64,000 nucleotides of DNA from contig CAMUJH010000004.1 in NCBI GenBank assembly GCA_947089145.1, positions 1 to 64,000 on the forward strand, given 5' to 3'. The position numbers and the translations under genes are program-made. Below are positions 25,849 through 34,741 of this stretch, piece by piece; position 1 is the stretch's first letter, and the number at the start of each line of letters is the position of its first letter. The DNA comes from an uncultured Hungatella sp. (GTDB lineage: Bacteria > Bacillota > Clostridia > Lachnospirales > Lachnospiraceae). The notes beneath the pieces were generated by a model that made no database searches, was not told the origin of the DNA, and saw only the letters and a program-made list of their open reading frames with translations.

Positions 25849-26499
25849 ATGAAAAAAGAAAAAGTGTTAGCAAGAATGAAGGAAGACTGTCTGGTTGCCG
25901 TAGTGCGTGCAAAGAACCTGGAACAGGGCGAGAAGGTGGTTGACGCCATCATTGAGGGAGGAATCAATTTTATTGAGATTACCATGACCATGGACGAGGG
26001 CAACCCCATTGATTTCATTGCGGCTATGGTGAAGAAGTATAAGGATAACGACAAGGTAGTTATCGGAGCAGGCACGGTTCTTGATCCGGAGACAGCAAGA
26101 CAGGTGATTCTGGCAGGCGCTAACTATGTTGTAAGCCCCGGACTCAATGTGGAAACCGTGAAGCTGTGCAACCGCTACAGAGTTCCCATGCTGCCAGGCG
26201 TTATGACTCCTACTGAGGCTATTACGGCTATGGAGGCAGGGTGCGACATCATCAAGATCTTCCCTGGCAATATCGTAGGACCGGCAGCCATCAGCTCTTT
26301 TAAAGGGCCTCTTCCTCAGGGCGAGTTTATGCCGTCCGGCGGTGTTGACGTGGACAACGTTGACAAGTGGATTAAGGCAGGCGCTTATGCGGTGGGTACC
26401 GGCTCCAGCCTGACCAAGGGCGCTAAGACAGGAGATTTTGCGGCAGTGACGGCTAAGGCAAAAGAGTTTGTTGAGGCAGTGGCAGCGGCAAGAAAATAA
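25849..26499 (+). CDS. KDPG/KHG aldolase
   Basis: 216 residues, the normal size of the class I 2-keto-3-deoxy-6-phosphogluconate aldolase (Eda/KdgA). The TIM-barrel motifs 'GGINFIEITMTMDEG', 'IGAGTVLDPETARQ', 'NYVVSPGLN' and 'GCDIIKIFPGN' include the Schiff-base lysine in IKIFP. Splits KDPG into pyruvate and glyceraldehyde 3-phosphate. It has its own promoter and is followed by two KDG-kinase paralogs. AAAGGAG precedes the ATG. Confidence 0.93.
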   Translation: MKKEKVLARMKEDCLVAVVRAKNLEQGEKVVDAIIEGGINFIEITMTMDEGNPIDFIAAMVKKYKDNDKVVIGAGTVLDPETARQVILAGANYVVSPGLNVETVKLCNRYRVPMLPGVMTPTEAITAMEAGCDIIKIFPGNIVGPAAISSFKGPLPQGEFMPSGGVDVDNVDKWIKAGAYAVGTGSSLTKGAKTGDFAAVTAKAKEFVEAVAAARK

Positions 26500-26580
26500 C
26501 TATTTACCATGGCGGCCCGGGTGCCGCCGCACATAACCGTTTATCAATGCAAAAAGCAATATAATAAAGGAGAAAGAACA

Positions 26581-27612
26581 ATGGCAAAGATTGTAACCAT
26601 GGGCGAGATCATGCTGAGACTGTCCACACCAAACAACGAGAAATTTATCCAGGCTGACGAATTTGACATCAATTACGGAGGCGGCGAGGCAAATGTAGCC
26701 GTATCTCTGGCTAATTACGGCCATGACGCCGAGTTTGTCACCGCAGTTCCTGCTAACCCTATTGGCGAGTGCGCAGTGGCCGCTTTGAGAAAGTACAATG
26801 TAGGCACAAAGCACATAGCAAGAAGCGGCGAGCGCCTTGGCATTTACTATCTGGAGACTGGTTCAGCCATGAGAGCTTCCAATGTGATTTACGACAGGGC
26901 TCACAGCTCTATTTCCACCGCAACTCTGGACGAGTTCAACTTTGATGAGATTTTTGAGGGTGCGGACTGGTTCCATTTCACGGGAATTACCCCGGCTGTC
27001 AGCGATACAGCCATTGAGCTGACTGAGGCTGCTTTAAAGGCAGCGAAAGCTCACGGCGTAACCGTATCCGTTGACTTAAACTTCCGCAAGAAGTTATGGT
27101 CTTCTGAGAAGGCTCAGAAGGTTATGACGAACTTGATGCAGTATGTTGACGTGTGTATCGGCAATGAGGAGGATGCGGAGAAGGTTCTGGGCTTTAAGCC
27201 GGGCAACACGGATGTAACCTCCGGCGAACTGGAACTGGCAGGTTATGTGGATATCTTCAATCAGATGGCTGACAAGTTCGGGTTCAAGTATATTATCAGT
27301 TCCCTGCGTGAGAGCCACAGCGCTTCTGATAATGGCTGGTCTGCCTGCATTATGGACGGCAAGACAAGAGAATTTTACCACTCCAGAAAATACCATATCA
27401 CTCCCATCGTGGATCGCGTAGGCGGCGGAGACTCTTTTGCAGCCGGCCTTATCTGCGGGCTTGTGGACGGAAAAGATATGAAGGCGGCTTTAGAGTACGC
27501 AGTGGCGGCTTCCGCATTGAAGCATACGATTCCCGGTGACTTTAACCTGGTAACCCGTGCAGACGTTGAGAACCTGGCAGGCGGAGACGGTTCAGGCCGC
27601 GTGCAGAGATAA
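26581..27612 (+). CDS. kdgK: PfkB-family 2-keto-3-deoxygluconate kinase
   Basis: 343 residues of the ribokinase/PfkB family with 'MGEIMLRLSTPNNEKF' (KDG-kinase-type N-terminus), 'DINYGGGEANVAVSLA' and the catalytic 'DRVGGGDSFAAGLICG' (anion hole GGGD). Phosphorylates KDG to KDPG for the aldolase just upstream. The frame opens at 26509, but AAAGGAG sits before the ATG at 26581, which also matches the family N-terminus. Confidence 0.9.
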   Translation: MAKIVTMGEIMLRLSTPNNEKFIQADEFDINYGGGEANVAVSLANYGHDAEFVTAVPANPIGECAVAALRKYNVGTKHIARSGERLGIYYLETGSAMRASNVIYDRAHSSISTATLDEFNFDEIFEGADWFHFTGITPAVSDTAIELTEAALKAAKAHGVTVSVDLNFRKKLWSSEKAQKVMTNLMQYVDVCIGNEEDAEKVLGFKPGNTDVTSGELELAGYVDIFNQMADKFGFKYIISSLRESHSASDNGWSACIMDGKTREFYHSRKYHITPIVDRVGGGDSFAAGLICGLVDGKDMKAALEYAVAASALKHTIPGDFNLVTRADVENLAGGDGSGRVQR

Positions 27613-27755
27613 CCCGAAGCCGGCAGAATTTATTGAAGCTGCGGGCGTCACGGCGCACGCTGGCAATGAGATCGCAACCGAATGATTTGACGGACATAAC
27701 ATGGCTATTCGGACATCAAAAAATACCATGGCTGAGTAGCTGCTGAACACATCGG

Positions 27756-27806
27756 AAAAGGGACAGCTCCATGCTCAAAGACTAGAGTATTGGGCCTGTC
27801 CTTTTT
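27756..27806 (+). terminator. Terminator-like hairpin between the two kinase genes
   Basis: AAAAGGGACAG (27756-27766) pairs with CTGTCCTTTTT (27796-27806) with one G-T pair. The 3' arm supplies the T-run. The loop is about 29 nt, so strength is uncertain. No gene is seen in 27613-27838. Confidence 0.4.
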
Positions 27807-27838
27807 ACGAGCCGGAAATGAGAGGAATGAGGTAAGCC

Positions 27839-28867
27839 ATGAAAGAAAAAAGGACATTTGATTTGCTGACTCTGGGGCAGCTTCTGCTGCGCCTTTCCCC
27901 GCCAAACAATGAACGTCTGGTGCGCGGAGATACATTTGAAAAACAGGTAGGCGGAGCGGAGCTGAATGTGGCTGTGGGCGTGTCTCTTCTGGGACTGCAC
28001 ACAGGCGTTATCTCGAAGCTGCCTTCCCATGACATGGGAAGCTTTATGAAGAGCAAAATCCGCTCTTACGGTATCAGTGATGACTATTTTCTGTATGACC
28101 ATTCCCCCTCTGCCAGAGTGGGAATCTATTACTATGAAAACGGCGCATTTCCAAGAAAGCCTAAGGTGATCTATGACCGCAGCAACAGCTCATTCTACTC
28201 TCTCAGCATAGATGAGATACCGGAGGAAATTTACAGCGCCAGCCGGTGCTTCCACACAACAGGCATCACTCTGGCTCTTAATGAGAAGATTCGTGAAACT
28301 GCCATTGAGATGATTAAAAGGTTTAAAGAAGCAGGGACGCTGGTGTCTTTCGACGTAAATTTCAGGGCTAACTTATGGACGGGGGAGCAAGCCAGAGAAT
28401 GCATTGAGCAGATTCTTCCTTACGTGGATATATTCTTCTGCTCCGAGGATACGGCCCGCCTTACGTTTAAGAAGACAGGCACAGCTCAGGAGATGATGAA
28501 AAGCTTTACCGAGGAGTACCCTGTCTCCATTGTGGCGTCTACCCAGAGGGTGGTGCACAGCCCTAAACGGCATACATTTGGATCGGTAATGTATGATGCC
28601 AAAAAGGACAAGTACTATGAGGAAGAACCATACCGGGATATTGAGGTGGTAGACCGCATCGGAAGCGGGGATGCTTACATTTCAGGAGCCCTTTACGGGC
28701 TGCTTACCAGTGACTTTGACTGTGCAAAGGCAGTACAGTACGGCAATGCTGCCAGCGCGGTGAAGAACACGATCCCCGGCGATCTGCCCTCCTCAGATTT
28801 GGAGGAGATAGAGACGATAATCAGGGCGCATAATCAGAAAGGGCCCCAGAGCGAGATGGCAAGATAA
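27839..28867 (+). CDS. Second PfkB-family sugar kinase (KDG-kinase paralog)
   Basis: 342 residues with 'LGQLLLRLSPPNNERLVRG', 'VGGAELNVAVGVSLLG', 'SFDVNFRANLWTG' and the catalytic 'DRIGSGDAYISGALYG'. It is clearly paralogous to the kinase 230 bp upstream, sharing the 'LRLS.PNNE' N-terminus and the IPGD near the C-terminus, but is well diverged. It may phosphorylate a related sugar acid. It is followed after 36 bp by the phosphofructokinase gene, probably one transcript. Confidence 0.82.
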   Translation: MKEKRTFDLLTLGQLLLRLSPPNNERLVRGDTFEKQVGGAELNVAVGVSLLGLHTGVISKLPSHDMGSFMKSKIRSYGISDDYFLYDHSPSARVGIYYYENGAFPRKPKVIYDRSNSSFYSLSIDEIPEEIYSASRCFHTTGITLALNEKIRETAIEMIKRFKEAGTLVSFDVNFRANLWTGEQARECIEQILPYVDIFFCSEDTARLTFKKTGTAQEMMKSFTEEYPVSIVASTQRVVHSPKRHTFGSVMYDAKKDKYYEEEPYRDIEVVDRIGSGDAYISGALYGLLTSDFDCAKAVQYGNAASAVKNTIPGDLPSSDLEEIETIIRAHNQKGPQSEMAR

Positions 28868-28903
28868 ACGATTCAGGCAAAAAACAATACGAGGAGGTAA
28901 ATT

Positions 28904-30145
28904 ATGGCAGTATCAATTAAAGGCAATGTGATCGTAGGGCAGTCTGGCGGGCCTACGGCAGTAATCAATTCCAGCCTTGCAGGCGTTTACAAGACAGCCA
29001 TTGACCGGGGAGCGAACAAAGTTTACGGAATGCTCCACGGCGTTCAGGGGCTTTTGGAAGAGCGGGTAGTTGACATGTCCGAGCATATAAAAAGCGATCT
29101 GGACATAGATCTGTTAAAGAGAACCCCCTCTTCATTCCTTGGCTCCTGCCGATACAAACTGCCGGATATTAAAGACGGGACCGAGCTCTACGACAAGATT
29201 TTCAGGATACTGGACAAACTGGAGATAGAGTATTTCTTCTACATCGGCGGCAATGATTCCATGGATACCATCAAGAAGCTTTCCGATTATGCCCTTCTTA
29301 ACGGCAGCCAGATCCGGTTCATGGGAGTCCCCAAGACCATTGACAACGACCTGGCAGTGACGGATCACACGCCCGGGTTCGGAAGCGCTGCAAAATACAT
29401 CGCTTCTATTACAAAGGAAGTAATCCGCGACGGCCTGGTTTACGACCAGGAGAGCGTGACGCTTCTGGAGATCATGGGAAGAAATGCAGGATGGCTTACA
29501 GGCGCTGCCGCGCTGGCCACAGGGGAAGACTGCGAGGGGCCGGATATGCTGTTTCTGCCGGAGATCACCTTTGATGTGGAACATTTCATGAAGAAGGTGA
29601 CGGACCTGCAGAAGGTGAAAAAGTCCGTGGTGGTGGCAATCTCCGAAGGCGTGAAAGTGGCAGACGGGCGGTACGTGTGCGAGCTGACGGACAATATTGA
29701 CTATGTGGACGCCTTCGGCCATAAGCAGCTGACCGGAACTTCCCGCTACCTGGCAGGACGGATTTCCAGGGAAATGGGCTGCAAGACCAGGGCCATTGAG
29801 TTTAACTCTCTTCAGAGATGCGCTTCCCATATCGTAGGCCGCGTAGACATTACGGAGGCATTCCAGGTAGGCGGCGCTGCGGTGAAGGCTGCATTTGAAG
29901 GGGAAACCGGGAAAATGATCATTTTAAAACGAGTATCTGACGACCCATATCTCTGCGTTACAGATATTTATGATGTCCACAAAATTGCCAATGTGGAGAA
30001 AGTCGTTCCAAGAGAGTGGATAAATGAAGCCGGTGACTATGTGACCCAGGACTTTGTCAATTATGTGCGGCCCCTGATCCAGGCGGAGCTGACCCCGATC
30101 ATGGTGGACGGGCTGCCCAGGCATCTGCGGTTAGAGGATGCCTGA
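28904..30145 (+). CDS. Pyrophosphate-dependent 6-phosphofructokinase
   Basis: 413 residues. PFK family with 'GQSGGPTAVINSSLAGV' at the N-terminus. The phosphoryl-donor site reads 'IGGNDSMDT', with Asp where ATP enzymes have Gly, followed by 'MGVPKTIDNDL' with Lys in place of Gly. Both changes mark PPi-using enzymes. Interconverts fructose 6-phosphate and fructose 1,6-bisphosphate reversibly. Its place at the end of the uronate block is unusual; it could serve gluconeogenic flow from the aldolase products. GAGGAGG precedes the ATG. Confidence 0.9.
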   Translation: MAVSIKGNVIVGQSGGPTAVINSSLAGVYKTAIDRGANKVYGMLHGVQGLLEERVVDMSEHIKSDLDIDLLKRTPSSFLGSCRYKLPDIKDGTELYDKIFRILDKLEIEYFFYIGGNDSMDTIKKLSDYALLNGSQIRFMGVPKTIDNDLAVTDHTPGFGSAAKYIASITKEVIRDGLVYDQESVTLLEIMGRNAGWLTGAAALATGEDCEGPDMLFLPEITFDVEHFMKKVTDLQKVKKSVVVAISEGVKVADGRYVCELTDNIDYVDAFGHKQLTGTSRYLAGRISREMGCKTRAIEFNSLQRCASHIVGRVDITEAFQVGGAAVKAAFEGETGKMIILKRVSDDPYLCVTDIYDVHKIANVEKVVPREWINEAGDYVTQDFVNYVRPLIQAELTPIMVDGLPRHLRLEDA

Positions 30146-30223
30146 GATTTTAGGATTTTGGGAGAGAAAGGGGAAACATAGTTTTCAGGCAGCCGGATAA
30201 AGCATCGGTTCCTTAAAGAGCAA

Positions 30224-30284
30224 AGAGACTTCTGAGTGCGCTGACAATCTCTGTCAGCGCACTCAGAGTCTCTCATTTGTTTTA
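30224..30284 (+). terminator. Long terminator hairpin after the phosphofructokinase gene
   Basis: A stem of about 22 bp with a single bulged T (5' arm 30224-30246, 3' arm 30252-30273) and a 5-nt loop, followed by CATTTGTTTT. Nothing else is seen in 30146-30370. Confidence 0.8.
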
Positions 30285-30370
30285 GGCAGCTGGAATGGGA
30301 TTGTCAGTCCTGCCATAAAACAAGAAGATATGTAATCATTTTTCACTGGAAATTCAGACGGCCTGTCTGG

Positions 30371-31393
30371 CTACAGATCTAATCTCAAATCTCCGTCCTT
30401 GATCCACCCTGTTTTCCTGAATATCTCTCCAAACACCCAGGTAAGTGCGGCAGGGAGAACAAAACAGACCAGAAGAATGCCTGTCCACATGCCCGAACCG
30501 CCGCCCATGGCCGTGTAGACGCCGATAGGGCCCACCAGGCCGCAGGTTCCCATGCCGGCTCCGGCAGGGATATTCTCCATATGGAATACCATGGTGGCAA
30601 CAGGGCCGGTGACCATGGAAGCCAACGTAGGAGGCAGCCAGATCCTCGGGTTTTTCACAATATTGCCCATCTGCAGCATGGAGGTGCCCAGGCCCTGGGC
30701 CAGAAGGCCGCTGATGCCGTTTTCACGGAAACTTAGGACGGCAAAGCCGATCATCTGAGCGCAGCAGCCAGCCGTGGCCGCGCCGCCTGCCAGGCCGTCA
30801 AGACTGAGCATAATACAGATGGCGGCGCTGCTGATGGGAAGGGTCAGGGCAATGCCTATAAGGGCGGATACCAGAATTCCCATGAAAAAAGGCTGCATTT
30901 CCGTGGCTGTCTTTACCAGGCCGCCGAATGCAGTCATAAAGGCCGACACACCGGGGCCGGCAAACTGGGCTGTCAGCACGCCGGAGATAATGGTTACGCC
31001 AGGAGTGACAAGGATATCAACCCGGGTTTCCTTGGACACGATTTTGCCCAGCTCCACAGCCACAATGGAGGCCGCAAAGGCTCCCACAGGGCCTCCCAGG
31101 GCATTGCCGGCGATCCCTGCCGTGGCGGCGGACAGCAGAACAAGCTGAGGGGCATGGAGGGCATAGGCAATGGAGACGCCCAAAGCTGCGCCAGTGGCGC
31201 TTTTGGCGTATTCGGATATGGTGTTGAAAATCTGAATGCCCGTTTTTTCACCCAGAGTGGCAAAGATGGTTCCGATAAGCAGAGAGGCGAAAAGGCCGAA
31301 AGCCATTGCGCCCATGGCATCAATAAAATAGGTTCTAAGGGTTGGAGTTACTTGTTTGCGCTTTAAAAACGCTTTTACGCCTGCTGTGTTCAT
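30371..31393 (-). CDS. EIIC_2-type PTS permease domain protein
   Basis: 340 residues with about ten membrane segments rich in Gly/Ala. It begins 'MNTAGVKAFLKRKQVTPT' and contains 'AGIAGNALGGPVGAF', 'ITLPISSAAICIML'-like helices and 'GTCGLVGPIGVYTAMGGGSG'. This matches the PTS_EIIC_2 family of membrane proteins, which occur without EIIA/EIIB domains; the substrate is unknown. A longer frame from 31750 exists, but AAAGGAG 8 nt before the ATG at 31393 and the family N-terminus decide for 31393. Opposite strand to the uronate block and divergent from the STM4015 operon. Confidence 0.8.
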   Translation of the reverse strand: MNTAGVKAFLKRKQVTPTLRTYFIDAMGAMAFGLFASLLIGTIFATLGEKTGIQIFNTISEYAKSATGAALGVSIAYALHAPQLVLLSAATAGIAGNALGGPVGAFAASIVAVELGKIVSKETRVDILVTPGVTIISGVLTAQFAGPGVSAFMTAFGGLVKTATEMQPFFMGILVSALIGIALTLPISSAAICIMLSLDGLAGGAATAGCCAQMIGFAVLSFRENGISGLLAQGLGTSMLQMGNIVKNPRIWLPPTLASMVTGPVATMVFHMENIPAGAGMGTCGLVGPIGVYTAMGGGSGMWTGILLVCFVLPAALTWVFGEIFRKTGWIKDGDLRLDL

Positions 31394-31558
31394 GTGAAAA
31401 TCTCCTTTAAATTTGATCGTCCTGCAATTGCAGTGCAAAGCTTCGGAAATAAATGCCGGGAGGCATTGCTGAAAAGAATCCGGAACTTCAGGATAAAAGT
31501 TCGGGGAATTTACACACATTTGACTTCCCAGGGTCAAAGCAGTTTTATATTGTTCTTG

Positions 31559-31586
31559 ATTGTACCATAATTTTTCCAAAACGCAA
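31559..31586 (-). promoter_or_regulatory. Promoter of the EIIC-like gene
   Basis: On the minus strand TTGCGT (31581-31586), 16-bp spacer, TACAAT (31559-31564). Between it and the gene is an inverted repeat TTTGAC/GTCAAA (31519-31538), a possible operator. Confidence 0.55.
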
Positions 31587-31734
31587 GAGTATGTTAATAA
31601 ATTAACGAAGCCTGATGAGATAACCGATAACGCATTTGCTGAAACTGACCCAAAGGCGGCACTGCGAAAGGCAGGGGAAACGGAGTTGGAGTCCAGATTG
31701 GAATCCAGATTAGAATCCGGCCGCAGGAATTTCA

Positions 31735-31763
31735 TTGCTTTAGAAGCCATTTGGCAGTATAAT
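31735..31763 (+). promoter_or_regulatory. Promoter of the STM4015-STM4011-like operon
   Basis: TTGCTT (31735-31740), 17-bp spacer, TATAAT (31758-31763), about 60 bp before the first gene. Upstream, 31684-31718 holds three near-copies of a 12-bp unit (GGAATCCAGATT-like). Confidence 0.65.
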
Positions 31764-31824
31764 GAAACATATATTGCTGTGCGCCGTGTGCAATGGTTTA
31801 TATTTCGTGTTTAAGGAGGTTTCT

Positions 31825-32682
31825 ATGGGAAAATCAAAAAGGTATGAATATGATTATGAGCAGTATGAAAACGGAAAAGGGCCGAAAACCATGATCGATG
31901 ACATTCTGGCAGATCCGGATTTCAGCCAGGTGACGGATGTGACGATTGGAAGCTGGGGCAGCGCATGGGAGGATAACTGCCAGAAGATCCTGGATGATAT
32001 TGCAGACAACAAAGATAAGTTTGCCCATGTACAGCAGCTGTTTGTAGGTGACATGGACTATGAGGACTGTGAGGTATCCTGGATCATGCAGGGAAACTAC
32101 GGAAGACTCTGGAAAGCCCTTCCCGGCCTGAAAGAGCTGACGATTAAAGGAAGCACGGATTTGTCTCTGGGAGAGGTGGAGCATGAGAACCTGGAGGCGC
32201 TGACCATTATCTGCGGAGGGCTTCCGGTGTCCGTGCTGGAGGAAATTCAAAAAGCGAAGCTTCCGAACCTGAAAAAGCTTGTTCTTTACATAGGGGTGGA
32301 GAATTATGGATTTGACGGCGACGAGGACACGATTAGGACTTTCCTGGAAAAGTCCGATTTTCCGAAGCTGACGCACCTGGGAATTGAGGACAGCGAAATT
32401 CAGGATCAGCTGACACAGGTGGTTTTGGAGAGCAAATATATGGGCCAGATACATACCTTGGATTTGGCCAATGGCACACTGACCGATAAGGGAGGAGCCT
32501 TGCTTTTGGAAAAGATTCCGTCCTATCCCAATATTAAAGTCCTGGATATCCACTACCACTATCTGTCAGATACCATGGCGCAACAGCTTAAGGGGCTGCC
32601 CATTCAGGTGGATGTGTCTGAAGCCAATGAGCCGGAAGAATATGACGGCGAAATCTGGATGGACGCCATGCTGACAGAATGA
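31825..32682 (+). CDS. STM4015-like leucine-rich-repeat-like protein
   Basis: 285 residues. Acidic, soluble and without signal peptide. After an N-terminal part with 'MIDDILADPDFSQVTDVTIG' and 'WGSAWED', it carries irregular leucine-rich segments ('LKELTIKG', 'LEALTIICGG', 'LKKLVLYIG', 'LTHLGIEDSEI', 'IHTLDLANGTLTDKGGALLL') typical of the STM4015 family. Function unknown; the LRR shape suggests protein or peptide binding. First gene of a five-gene operon; its TGA overlaps the next ATG (ATGA). AAGGAGG before ATG 31825 fixes the start against the longer frame from 31762. Confidence 0.85.
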   Translation: MGKSKRYEYDYEQYENGKGPKTMIDDILADPDFSQVTDVTIGSWGSAWEDNCQKILDDIADNKDKFAHVQQLFVGDMDYEDCEVSWIMQGNYGRLWKALPGLKELTIKGSTDLSLGEVEHENLEALTIICGGLPVSVLEEIQKAKLPNLKKLVLYIGVENYGFDGDEDTIRTFLEKSDFPKLTHLGIEDSEIQDQLTQVVLESKYMGQIHTLDLANGTLTDKGGALLLEKIPSYPNIKVLDIHYHYLSDTMAQQLKGLPIQVDVSEANEPEEYDGEIWMDAMLTE

Positions 32683-33758
32683 GCCGCCTGATTCTCCTTG
32701 GAAATCCGGAGACGAAGAGGGCTGTCTACCTGAAAAAGGGGGCCGAAAAAGCCGGAGTGGAGGTGGAAGTGCTTGACTGGAGGAAGTTCCCCCAGAACTT
32801 TGAAGAGACGGATTTTCAGGAAGAGGAAATCTTCCTGAAAATAGATCCGCCTTCATGGAATAGCTGCTGTCTGGAGGAGCTGGACAGGCTGGTTTCGGAA
32901 TATGAGGGAAACCTGGACTATATTGCAGCGTCCCCGGGAAGCAAGAGAATCACTTTTTTAAACCATCCCCAGGGAATCAAAGAGCTTTTGGACAAACGCG
33001 GGTGCAAAAGGCGGCTTAAGGAGGCAGGAATCCCGGTTACGGAAGAGATCGAGACAGAATCCGGGACAAGTGCAGCATTTCGGAGAGGGAGCCAATACCC
33101 TTTGACAGAACAGCTGCTGGAGGCTATGGAAAGGCAGAAGGCATTTCAGGTATTTATAAAGCCTGATCATGGTTCCGGCGCCGCAGGGGTCATGGCTTTT
33201 AGATATGAACCAAGAAAAGGACAGACGGCTTTGTACACCTGCGCGGCTAAGGAACCTGCCACAGGGCGCCTGGTGAATACCAGGCGGCTTAGGCGCTTTA
33301 CGGACAGACAGAAGGTGTGTTCCATGGTGGAGGGGCTTTTAAGATCAGACTGCATCGTGGAACGATGGTATGCCAAGGCGGAACATAAGGGATTCTCTTA
33401 TGATCTTCGGGCAGTGGTTCAGGACGGGGAGATTGACTTTATGCTGGCGCGGCTTTCGGCAGGTCCTATTACCAATCTGCAGCTGAACAATCACCCTCTA
33501 GGCGCAGAGGAACTGGGCCTTTCTTCGGCAGTCAAAAGCCAGGTGGAGCAGATCTGCCGGCAGGCTGCCGGATGCTGGCCCTCGCTGCGGAGCGTCGGAG
33601 TTGACATCCTGCTGGAACGGGGAAGCCTGCGGCCCAGGATTATCGAGATGAACGGGCAGGGGGATCTGATTTACCAGGACATTTACGGCGAGAACAAAAT
33701 TTACTGCCGGCAGGCAAAGATGATGAAAAGGTGGCAGCAGGGAGAGGAAATAAGATGA
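32679..33758 (+). CDS. STM4014-like ATP-grasp protein
   Basis: 359 residues. The N-terminus 'MSRLILLGNPETKRAVYLKK' is followed by a pre-ATP-grasp region. ATP-grasp features are 'QVFIKPDHGSGAAGVMAFRY' at about 150-170, the central 'CIVERWYAKAEHKGFSYDLR', and the metal-binding 'GVDILLERG...IIEMNGQGD' near 305-330. ATP-grasp enzymes ligate a carboxylate to an amine or thiol through an acyl phosphate, so a peptide-bond-like ligation is the likely chemistry. Joined by ATGA overlaps to both neighbours, so all are co-translated. Substrate unknown. Confidence 0.85.
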   Translation: MSRLILLGNPETKRAVYLKKGAEKAGVEVEVLDWRKFPQNFEETDFQEEEIFLKIDPPSWNSCCLEELDRLVSEYEGNLDYIAASPGSKRITFLNHPQGIKELLDKRGCKRRLKEAGIPVTEEIETESGTSAAFRRGSQYPLTEQLLEAMERQKAFQVFIKPDHGSGAAGVMAFRYEPRKGQTALYTCAAKEPATGRLVNTRRLRRFTDRQKVCSMVEGLLRSDCIVERWYAKAEHKGFSYDLRAVVQDGEIDFMLARLSAGPITNLQLNNHPLGAEELGLSSAVKSQVEQICRQAAGCWPSLRSVGVDILLERGSLRPRIIEMNGQGDLIYQDIYGENKIYCRQAKMMKRWQQGEEIR

Positions 33759-34711
33759 AGGAAACCGAAAAAACCTATGTGGATTCACAATCAGCTGAGG
33801 TTACAACAAATAAACCTGAAAAAAGGCATGGAGAGGACGGAAAAGAGAAACAGGGGACAGGGGAAGTCCCATTTCGCCTGTTTTCTTCTTTGGCAAAACG
33901 GAAGGAGCCATCCATAGACATGAACCGGATAGTAGGCTCCATGGATATTTTGCTTATCTGCCTTGATACCCTGCGGTATGATGTGGCGGTTTTGGAAGAG
34001 GAGAAGAAGACCACGCCAGTACTTAACCAGTATGGCAGGTGGCAGAAATGCCAGGCGCCGGGAAATTTCACCTGGCCTTCCCATCACTGCATGTTTTCAG
34101 GGTTCCTGCCAATGCCTTATGATGCCAAAAACCTGGCAGACCGGGAAATGCTGTTTTTCCCAAGGCAGATCGGCATGGGGAACAAAGCGCCTGAAGGGGC
34201 ATACGGATTTTCTGGAAGTACAATTATGGAGGGGCTGGAAAAGGACGGATATGATACCTGGTGCGTAGGAGGCGTGTCATTTTTTGACAAGAGATCGGAT
34301 TTGGGCAAAGTTTTCCCCGGATACTTTAGGAAAAGCTATTGGAACCCCTCTTTTGGGTGCGGGGTGAAAGACAGCACGAAGAATCAGGTGGATTTCCTCA
34401 TTAAAAAAATGGAGGAGGCTGACCGGGAAAAGAAGATCTTTTTGTATCTCAATGTAGATGCCATCCATTATCCAAATTATTTTTATCTGGAGGGGGCAAG
34501 GAATGACAGCTTGGAAAGCCATGGTGCCGCGCTGCAATATGCAGACCGGGAATTGGGAAGGCTGTTTGAACAGTGGAAAGCCATAAGAGGAAAGGCATTT
34601 ATTATCTGCTGTTCTGACCATGGAACGTGCTATGGAGAGGATGGATGTCAATTTCACGGGATCAATCACCCTGCAGTGAACACAGTTCCCTACAAACATT
34701 TTCTGCTTTAA
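33755..34711 (+). CDS. STM4013-like alkaline-phosphatase/sulfatase-fold hydrolase
   Basis: 318 residues. The core starts at about residue 60 with 'DILLICLDTLRYDVA' (metal Asp71), then the nucleophile region 'GNFTWPSHHCMFSG' (Thr106 in TWPSH), and near the C-terminus 'CCSDHGTCYGEDG' (Asp288/His289) and 'FHGINHP'. These are metal and nucleophile positions of the alkaline phosphatase superfamily. The N-terminal 55 residues are charged and not part of the fold; Met56 is an alternative start, but the ATG at 33755 forms an ATGA overlap with the previous stop and has GGAGAGG upstream. Cytoplasmic, since no signal peptide is seen. Substrate unknown. Confidence 0.83.
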   Translation: MKETEKTYVDSQSAEVTTNKPEKRHGEDGKEKQGTGEVPFRLFSSLAKRKEPSIDMNRIVGSMDILLICLDTLRYDVAVLEEEKKTTPVLNQYGRWQKCQAPGNFTWPSHHCMFSGFLPMPYDAKNLADREMLFFPRQIGMGNKAPEGAYGFSGSTIMEGLEKDGYDTWCVGGVSFFDKRSDLGKVFPGYFRKSYWNPSFGCGVKDSTKNQVDFLIKKMEEADREKKIFLYLNVDAIHYPNYFYLEGARNDSLESHGAALQYADRELGRLFEQWKAIRGKAFIICCSDHGTCYGEDGCQFHGINHPAVNTVPYKHFLL

Positions 34712-34741
34712 GTATTCCACATTTACAATCAGGAGTTCACA

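Noticed and set aside
31684..31718. Three near-copies of a 12-bp unit as a CRISPR or VNTR
   Set aside because: Too short and without spacers; at most a small tandem duplication upstream of the STM4015-like promoter.
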